Shown here one piece after another: positions 58,268-64,000 of a stretch of 64,000 nt of DNA (positions within the stretch are counted from its first letter, which is position 1; every line of letters begins with the position of its first letter). Origin of the DNA: DASTFP01 sp963744345 (GTDB lineage Bacteria > Verrucomicrobiota > Verrucomicrobiia > Chthoniobacterales > Terrimicrobiaceae); assembly GCA_963744345.1 (NCBI GenBank), contig CAVUTD010000027.1, positions 154,180-218,179 on the forward strand, given 5' to 3'. Made by a program: the position numbers and the translations under genes. Below the pieces are notes generated by a model, which worked only from the letters and a program-made list of their open reading frames with translations, had not been told where the DNA came from and ran no database searches.

Positions 58268-59470
58268 ATGACTCCGATTACCCGCAATCTCTGGCGAGAC
58301 CTGACCCCCGACTGCTCGGTGGAACCAGGCGCACTTCCCTCGGCGGTCCGCACGTTCGCGACCACCTTTCAGGGGTGCCTTTTCTTCGGGACCCTGGTCG
58401 AGACCGATCTGGAAAATGGCGGCGCTCGCTTGGACATCCGCGCGAAGACCTCTGCCGAGGGTTTCTGGGAGAAGGTCGCAGAGCTGGCATTGACGCATAG
58501 GACCGATGTGAATCAGGGAGGAGTGCGGCACGCCCGGGTTTTTACAGGGATAGTGGCAGACGGCGCCAACGACGCTGAGCTGCTGAGGATTGATGTGGTC
58601 GGCGGAGGATTTACGGCCGCGGTGACGAGTGCGGATGGGGTGGTGTTCGAAGCTAGCCAAGCCGTCGATATAGGCGCCCCTGTGCTGGACGTGGCGGTGG
58701 TTGCAACGCAGATTCAGGGTATCGTGGCGCTGGCCCGGAAAATAGGCACGGAAGCATCCGGCCTGTGGAAGGCCACGGGCCCTCGGAGTTCCCAGTGGCA
58801 GGAGCTGGAAAGCCAACCTCCGGCTTTATCGCGAGCTTATGGCGCTGGGGCTGTGGCGTTTGCGGGTGCTGCCCTTTGGGTTGCCTTTCGAAATCCGGTT
58901 CGTGGGTTCGAAATCTGGTCCGCCCCATGGGTTCCGGGGAGTCTGGTTTGGGTGAAATCCCTTGAGGACGGTGCTTGGAAATGGGCAGCCAACAGCGATG
59001 TGTATGCGATGACCGCCTTCGGAGAGGCCTGCTATGCCGCGACAGGGGTGGACGATGCACAACAAGAAAAGCTCGCGCCGTTTCACCGGCGGGCTTTTGA
59101 GTTGCTCCGGATTTATCCGGGGGGCGATTGGGATTTATTGGTTGGCACTCCAGTTTTCACCCCTGGTGGACTGCGGGCACCGCTCTCAGCTAAGGGTCCA
59201 GGTTTGGATCAGATTTGGAACGATCGAGTATTTTCTCTGATCTCTCATGCCGGAGAGCTGTTCCTTCTGGGTCGTAACTTGGATACGTTGAAGTTGTGGC
59301 ATTCCCAAGATGGGGAATCGTGGGACTCCCTACCACTGCCCGATTCGCCGACGCTCGGGACCTGGACCGCGCCTGAGCTGGTATCCACGCCGTTCGGGCT
59401 GGCAATCGGCGGTCAGGCTTCTGATGTGGCTAAGCCGAATTCCCCCCGTCTCTTTTTGATGGAGGTTTGA
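58268..59470 (+). CDS. Propeller-like protein with DGxxW repeats
   Basis: About 400 residues from MTPITRNLWRDLTPD. It shares with its divergent neighbour the HSQDGESWDSL-type motif, ATTFQGCLFFGTLVE and FELLRIYPGGDWDLLVG. The closing LVSTPFGLAIGG parallels LVSTPHGLFVGT of the other protein. The two are probably diverged paralogues. It is intact and has no signal peptide. It ends 14 bp from the convergent sulfotransferase gene. The role is not known; a scaffold or sugar-binding function is conceivable. Confidence 0.65.
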   Translation: MTPITRNLWRDLTPDCSVEPGALPSAVRTFATTFQGCLFFGTLVETDLENGGARLDIRAKTSAEGFWEKVAELALTHRTDVNQGGVRHARVFTGIVADGANDAELLRIDVVGGGFTAAVTSADGVVFEASQAVDIGAPVLDVAVVATQIQGIVALARKIGTEASGLWKATGPRSSQWQELESQPPALSRAYGAGAVAFAGAALWVAFRNPVRGFEIWSAPWVPGSLVWVKSLEDGAWKWAANSDVYAMTAFGEACYAATGVDDAQQEKLAPFHRRAFELLRIYPGGDWDLLVGTPVFTPGGLRAPLSAKGPGLDQIWNDRVFSLISHAGELFLLGRNLDTLKLWHSQDGESWDSLPLPDSPTLGTWTAPELVSTPFGLAIGGQASDVAKPNSPRLFLMEV

Positions 59471-59484
59471 CGCTGGCAAGACGT

Positions 59485-60525
59485 TCAACGGTAGCCAAGG
59501 AGCGAGGCCAACTGGGTGATGTTGGACTGGATTTCCCGGTCCTCGATGGGTTCGATACCGGTGGCGCGCATTTCGGCCATGAGCGCATCGCTACCCCATT
59601 TCCAGCCGGATGAGGCAAAAAAGGCGCCAAGATCGGGCTCGCGCACGCGGCCGTGACGAAGGGTCGGGCTGCGGATGAACTTCCGGTCATTGCCGCCGCG
59701 GGCCGGCCATGGGCCGGGACAGGCATAAGGGGAATTTTCCGGGTGTATCATCGCGTTGATGGCCTCGGGGTCGGTCCGCAAGCCCATCCACCCGGCGATC
59801 TGCGGGAGATAAACTTCTGGCTCGGAGAGCAGATCTTCTCCTTTGATGCGCATCCATTGGCCGGTGGGGAGGGTGTCCAAGAAACGGATGATCCGTTTGT
59901 GGACATTATACCACATCAGCATGCCATCGAGTTCGCGCCGTCCCAGATTGTTGCTGTGACGGCCGCGGTTCTGGACGCGAAATTCCTCAATCGAACCGCG
60001 GGAGGAGACCGGGTGCCGGGTAAGGTGGAGGAACCAGGCTTCGGGAAACCAAGCGATCGTTCGCTCAAGATTCTCAATACTGCTCGCGGTGACCGGGCTT
60101 TTTTCAACGCCGATCTTCGGGCTCACCCATTCGAGCAGATGGTCGAAAAGCTTTTTCGACGACCAATGCTTCCTTTCACGAAACCAAGCGATCGCCATGG
60201 TGATGGTGCGCTGGCTTTGCACGCCGTAAAGTTCTTGTGCAATAAGCCGGAGGAGGCCGGGCGGTCCGAGACAACCGCGGCGGGCCTCCCACTGGATCAC
60301 ATCCTCCAGTGAATCGCTCGTGCAGATATGGAGTTCAGGAAAACCATAGAGCTGCGGGTGCTCGCCGATCATAGTCGAAACCACGGAGGAAAAAGAGCGG
60401 GCGGGGGAAAGAATAATCAGCGGGTCGGGCGGACGCGGTTTGTTGAAGCGGATGCCAGCAGCGATCACTTCACGCCGGGCTGGAGCGGACGGATGCGGGA
60501 CGGATGGAGAGGCGTCGGTCTTCAT
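59485..60525 (-). CDS. Sulfotransferase-family protein
   Basis: A 346-residue PAPS-dependent sulfotransferase. The 5'-phosphosulfate-binding loop is in IILSPARSFSSVVSTMIGEH, the 3'-phosphate site is the LHLTRHPVSSRGSIEEF segment, and MRIKGEDLLSEPEVYLPQIA is typical of bacterial members. Its start overlaps the stop of the next sulfotransferase (ATGA), and they are clearly tandem paralogues. The substrate is unknown. Together with APS kinase at 43908 they imply sulfation of a glycan or small molecule. The frame is intact. Confidence 0.9.
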   Translation of the reverse strand: MKTDASPSVPHPSAPARREVIAAGIRFNKPRPPDPLIILSPARSFSSVVSTMIGEHPQLYGFPELHICTSDSLEDVIQWEARRGCLGPPGLLRLIAQELYGVQSQRTITMAIAWFRERKHWSSKKLFDHLLEWVSPKIGVEKSPVTASSIENLERTIAWFPEAWFLHLTRHPVSSRGSIEEFRVQNRGRHSNNLGRRELDGMLMWYNVHKRIIRFLDTLPTGQWMRIKGEDLLSEPEVYLPQIAGWMGLRTDPEAINAMIHPENSPYACPGPWPARGGNDRKFIRSPTLRHGRVREPDLGAFFASSGWKWGSDALMAEMRATGIEPIEDREIQSNITQLASLLGYR

Positions 60526-61508
60526 TGGTACCCCAGGAGATGAGTGACGGCGCGCACGTCTTCAAGCATGGCATCGTCGGAAATGCCGAGGTCGACTGCG
60601 GCGGGATGGCCGGCAAGCTCCGCCTTGAATTCCTGGCTGGCATAGCTCCAGCCGCAGTCGCGTACGAAGGCTTCCAATGACGGCTCGCGCACGCGGCCGG
60701 TTCGGAGCCGGGGGTTGCACATGAATTTCTGGTCGTTGCCGCCGGAGATTGGCCGGGGGCCGGTGTATGCGTAAGGAGATTCCTCGGGATGTTTCATGCA
60801 CGCGATCGCTTCGGCGTCGGTGCGCAATCCCATCCACTCCGCGATCTGTGCAAGGTAACGATCGGGATCAGAGAGCAGGTCTTCGCCTTTCACCCGCATC
60901 GTTGTTCCAGCAGGCAAACCATTCGTGAAACGCAGGATGGCAGTGTGCATATGGTGCCACAGAATCAGACTGTCGAAGGCCTCGCGGAGCAAAGGTTTCT
61001 CCTTGGCCACAGCCTCGCTACCATGCCGCCGGGCACGTTCGGTTTTGGAGCCGAAGAATTCCTCAATCGATTGACGTGCCGATACTGGGTGCCGGGTAAG
61101 ATGCAGAAAATAAGCGTCTGGATAGTCGCGGGCGGCGCGTTCCATGTAGCTGAAACGGCTGGAAGTACCGGGTGATTTTTCCACCCCGATCTTCGGGGCC
61201 ACGAGATGGATGGCGTAGTCGAGCATCTGCTTGGTGCTCCAGGAGCGGCGTTCGCGGATCCAATCGATCGCTTGAAGGGCTGTGCGCGCGTTTTGAATCC
61301 CGAAGACTTCCTGCGCGATGAATCGGGCCAGCCCAGCGGGCACCGCTTTGCCCCGTTTCTCACGGCGGATCAATAAGGTGTCCATCGATTCATCCGAGAA
61401 AAGCTGGAGCTCGGGGAACCCGTAAAGTTCCGGGTGCTGCCCGATCATGGTGGCCACCACGGACGAGAACGACCGCGGCGGGCAGAGAATAATTAGCAAC
61501 GTCGCCAT
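60522..61508 (-). CDS. Sulfotransferase-family protein
   Basis: A 328-residue paralogue of the downstream gene: LLIILCPPRSFSSVVATMIG at the N-terminus, FLHLTRHPVSARQSIEEFFG in the middle, MRVKGEDLLSDPDRYLAQIA and the shared RTGRVREPSLEAFVRDCGW. The N-terminal extension of its neighbour is absent. It lies 3 bp after the unknown gene at 61512 and overlaps the next sulfotransferase by 4 bp, so the three form an operon. The frame is intact. Confidence 0.9.
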   Translation of the reverse strand: MATLLIILCPPRSFSSVVATMIGQHPELYGFPELQLFSDESMDTLLIRREKRGKAVPAGLARFIAQEVFGIQNARTALQAIDWIRERRSWSTKQMLDYAIHLVAPKIGVEKSPGTSSRFSYMERAARDYPDAYFLHLTRHPVSARQSIEEFFGSKTERARRHGSEAVAKEKPLLREAFDSLILWHHMHTAILRFTNGLPAGTTMRVKGEDLLSDPDRYLAQIAEWMGLRTDAEAIACMKHPEESPYAYTGPRPISGGNDQKFMCNPRLRTGRVREPSLEAFVRDCGWSYASQEFKAELAGHPAAVDLGISDDAMLEDVRAVTHLLGYQ

Positions 61509-61511
61509 ACG

Positions 61512-62228
61512 TCAACCATGGGAGGCGCCGTGGGCTATGACCGTGCGAAGGTAAATGGTTAAGGCGTCGATCTCTTGCTCGTTCATTTTTTCGAGCTGTT
61601 CGAGGACTTTGCGGCGGTAGAGGGCTTGCTCATACACGCGTTCTACTTCTTCACGTGGGGTGCTGCTTAGATCGATGTGATCTGGAGACGCACTGATCCA
61701 GAGCCGGGTATGCTCAAGGAAGTCAACCGTTAACAAATCGGAAAACATCTGGCGCCGTTCATTTTGCGGCAGGCCGACCGGTTTGGTCGGTTCCGCGCCG
61801 GGAGTGAGCTGGCGTTCGCGACGGCCCTGCATCAAGGAACGCCATTTCGCGAAGGCTTCTTGGCCGATTTGCTCACGGCGGGCCACAACTTCCCGGACTT
61901 TCGCAACGCGGGGGAGTTCGCCGTCAGCTGCCGCTGGGGAGGCGCTGGAGGGCGTATCCACGCTGTTAAGCAAGGGCACATCGGGGGGCAATGCGAGATC
62001 TGGCGGCGCGGCACCGCCATCGTCGATCGGGGGCAGCAAGGCCGGGCCAACGTCTTCCTCCTCGTCGGCCAGGAGCGATTTGTAAGCCTTTGTGATCAAG
62101 GAGAGGCGGTCTTTTTCCTGTTCCTGCCGGGAAGCAAAAATCGGCTGGCGGGATTCCCCGCGCCGGACGCGCAGTTTGGCAAGGGCCGCCTGACGTTTGG
62201 CTTGGATCGGGTCGGTGTCTTCGCTCAT
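61512..62228 (-). CDS. Uncharacterised protein, first gene of the sulfotransferase operon
   Basis: A 238-residue soluble protein starting MSEDTDPIQAKRQAALAKLR. The first 60 residues are charged and helical, residues 65-115 are Pro/Ala-rich and probably disordered, and the C-terminal 80 residues are helical (MFSDLLTVDFLEHTRLWISA, REEVERVYEQALYRRKVLEQ). It matches no family I know. Co-translation with two sulfotransferases suggests a partner or substrate role. Confidence 0.7.
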   Translation of the reverse strand: MSEDTDPIQAKRQAALAKLRVRRGESRQPIFASRQEQEKDRLSLITKAYKSLLADEEEDVGPALLPPIDDGGAAPPDLALPPDVPLLNSVDTPSSASPAAADGELPRVAKVREVVARREQIGQEAFAKWRSLMQGRRERQLTPGAEPTKPVGLPQNERRQMFSDLLTVDFLEHTRLWISASPDHIDLSSTPREEVERVYEQALYRRKVLEQLEKMNEQEIDALTIYLRTVIAHGASHG

Positions 62229-62352
62229 GCGGAGTGAATATGTTACACTCTAGCGGCCTGGTCGGGTGAGTCAAGCAGGCCGGAAACGGTCGCAAGCCAT
62301 CGAACCGGAGGGCTCTTGATGCGGCGCGCAATGCTCATTATAGTTGCAGGCT

Positions 62353-63297
62353 ATGTCCGATCCAGACTCTCCGGAAACTCCCCTGCCGCCTGCGCATCCC
62401 CCGCCCATTTTCATCCTGGCGTCGCAGCGTTCCTTTACATCGGTGATATGCGCGATGCTGGGGCAACATCCGGAAGTTTACAGCGTGCCCGAAATCAATC
62501 TCTTCTGCCGCGGCACCATCCGGGATTTCCTGCGCTATGCCGTGGGGCATTGGCAATTCATGCTCCACGGATTGTGGCGTTGCGTGGCACAGTTATATGC
62601 TGGGGAACAGACGATGGAGACTGTGGAGATGGCCCGCCGCTGGGTGCAGGCCCGCGTGGACCGCACCACCCAGGAAGTGTATGAGGAACTTTGTCGGAAA
62701 GTGGCCCCCCTCCGAATCTGCGACAAAAGCCCGGCCTACGCCAAAAACACCCACGCGATGGCCCGGATGAAGAAAGGGTTTCCGGACGCTTATTACATTT
62801 ACATGACCCGGCATCCGCGGGAGCAGGGGAAATCAGTGCTCGGCGCGCCCCAGGCCCTGGGGACGCTGATTGCGTCCGACTCGATCGATTACGAAGTCCA
62901 GCCCCCGGTGGTCGATCCCCAGTTCGTTTGGTATGAGACGCAGGTGAAGGTGCTGAATTTTCTGAGCGGCATTCCGCCGGAGCGCCAATACCGGATCCGG
63001 GGCGAACTGATTCTGGCCGAACCCGAGAAACAACTCGAAAAAATCTGCGGCTGGCTGGGAATCGCGTGGAGCCAGGAAATTTACGCGGCGATGTGCAAAA
63101 CGGAGGACGGGGTTTATGCGAATATGGGCCCCTATGGCTGCATGTGGGGCAACAATCCCGGCTTCCAAAAGTCGCCCGCATTCCGGCCGTCCAAGGAGAA
63201 ATCAAGCACGCTCGAAGGCCCATTGCCATGGCGCAGAGACCAGCGGCCGTTCCATCCCGAGGTGGCAGAGCTGGCCCGTGAGCTGGGCTACCGCTGA
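62353..63297 (+). CDS. Sulfotransferase-family protein
   Basis: About 314 residues from MSDPDSPETPLPP. The N-terminal loop IFILASQRSFTSVICAMLGQ and the HPEVYSVPEINLF that follows align with the two genes at 59485 and 60522. RICDKSPAYAKNTHAMARM and YIYMTRHPREQGKSVLG mark the central and 3'-phosphate regions. It is more diverged from the other two than they are from each other. It is divergent from the unknown gene at 61512, with about 124 bp between starts. The frame is intact. Confidence 0.88.
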   Translation: MSDPDSPETPLPPAHPPPIFILASQRSFTSVICAMLGQHPEVYSVPEINLFCRGTIRDFLRYAVGHWQFMLHGLWRCVAQLYAGEQTMETVEMARRWVQARVDRTTQEVYEELCRKVAPLRICDKSPAYAKNTHAMARMKKGFPDAYYIYMTRHPREQGKSVLGAPQALGTLIASDSIDYEVQPPVVDPQFVWYETQVKVLNFLSGIPPERQYRIRGELILAEPEKQLEKICGWLGIAWSQEIYAAMCKTEDGVYANMGPYGCMWGNNPGFQKSPAFRPSKEKSSTLEGPLPWRRDQRPFHPEVAELARELGYR

Positions 63298-63682
63298 GCG
63301 TCGGGGCGCTGGTACAATCGACCCGTGTGCCAAGCTCAATCACGCGCCTGCGCCATCGAAAGGGCTTTGGTTGGCGATTGAAAAGCCATGATTTTCTCTC
63401 GCAGGCTTTTTTTGGTGGAAAGCTCACGCCGCGCAAGGCCTGGCGGGAGAGCAGGCCAAAGACAAAGAAGACTTCCACCGGACTCAGCCAACAGGCTGGA
63501 GGGTTGAAGTGAAATGAAAACTGCCCCGTCCTTCATAGTGCTCCAGCCTCGGAGCCAAGGAGTCGCCATCGGACCTTGTCAATCTGATCTCAATAAAGAA
63601 ACCGGGCAAGGCAGACGGAATGCCGCGGCCGTTCCCACTTGCTCTATCTCCAGCGGGAACAAAAATATCACAATAACAAGGT
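63298..63682. other. Intergenic region with no recognised gene
   Basis: Short open frames on both strands only. None resembles a known family, and no repeats were seen. Confidence 0.4.
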
Positions 63683-64000
63683 TTGACCCATCCAACTTTT
63701 CTCGAAATCTCCGACGACGATCTTGAGCTCGCAATGCGTGTTCCCACCCCGGCGCATCTCACCGGCCGGCGGAAATTCCTGACAAAATTCAGGAACTCCT
63801 TACCGAAATTGCCTCCGCGCATTTCCGCACCGGCATGGGCGCCTGGCTTACCGGTGTCCAACCGGACCATGGTTTCTATTTCACTCCGGTGGACGAATTG
63901 CAAAAGACTCCGGGGGGTTCGGGCCTCCCGGACTGCTGCGCACCCTTGTGACGCGCGACAGTTATAATTCCCCTCCCGTTGCCTCATCGGGGGCGGTATT
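63683..64000 (+). pseudogene. Partial coding region of unknown function, frameshifted, cut by the window edge
   Basis: A TTG start gives THPTFLEISDDDLELAMRVP. A frame change near 63775 leads to IPDKIQELLTEIASAHFRTG and WLTGVQPDHGFYFTPVDELQ, and another near 63920 to FGPPGLLRTLVTRDSYNSPP. The text reads like coding sequence of one gene running off the right edge. The family is not recognised. Confidence 0.4.

Overview
The window looks like part of a Verrucomicrobiota chromosome. The strongest marker is an exported protein with a VPD-G-type C-terminal sorting tail (31206-31961). A GxxExxY gene, a YXWGXW-repeat protein and a very large surface-glycan locus agree with this. The phylum is an inference from these families; the genus cannot be read. 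No rRNA, tRNA, CRISPR array or prophage was recognised.

Layout. (1) 1-2623, minus: the start of a Wzt-type ATPase gene, a GxxExxY gene bounded by inverted repeats, a Wzm-type permease and a GbsR/MarR-like regulator. (2) 2977-16184, plus: glycan assembly genes, comprising FkbM methyltransferases, a giant multi-domain glycosyltransferase, a methyltransferase-DUF4214-FkbM fusion, GDP-mannose 4,6-dehydratase and an 804-residue double glycosyltransferase. (3) 16215-18146: one intact and one internally deleted IS630 element, 41 bp apart. (4) 18134-25465: an FkbM gene, a large GT-C-like membrane protein, a GT2 and a methyltransferase with a heptad-repeat coiled coil. (5) 25380-30314, minus: a T-C-A-T-C nonribosomal peptide synthetase without a release domain. 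(6) 30380-34381: dispersed repeats around an aspartyl-protease-like gene, the sorted exported protein, folE2-queD, and a divergent phosphopantetheinyl transferase. (7) 34561-44561: a GT2, asparagine synthetase-like and GT4 operon, an epimerase, a GT4-GT2 fusion, another GT2 and APS kinase. (8) 45013-50723: a tightly coupled operon with a polytopic membrane protein, WbqC-like protein, polyprenyl-phosphate-type GT2, methyltransferase, SMR-like flippase and RffA-type aminotransferase. (9) 50928-64000: two esterases, a TauD-like oxygenase, two propeller-like proteins, two XRE-type genes, three sulfotransferases and an unknown protein.

How the genes may work together: most encode making, decorating (methylation, sulfation, amino sugars) and exporting a surface polysaccharide. 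The 45-50.7 kb operon looks like a lipid-linked sugar transfer module. APS kinase could supply PAPS to the sulfotransferases 15-19 kb away. The phosphopantetheinyl transferase could prime the peptide synthetase.

Many genes are broken by apparent single-base frameshifts while the residues on either side still fit the family. They are densest at 1-11 kb, 24-30 kb, 40-44 kb and 52-58 kb; several long genes between are intact. Whether this is sequence error or gene decay cannot be decided here. Broken genes are typed as pseudogene and described as reconstructed.
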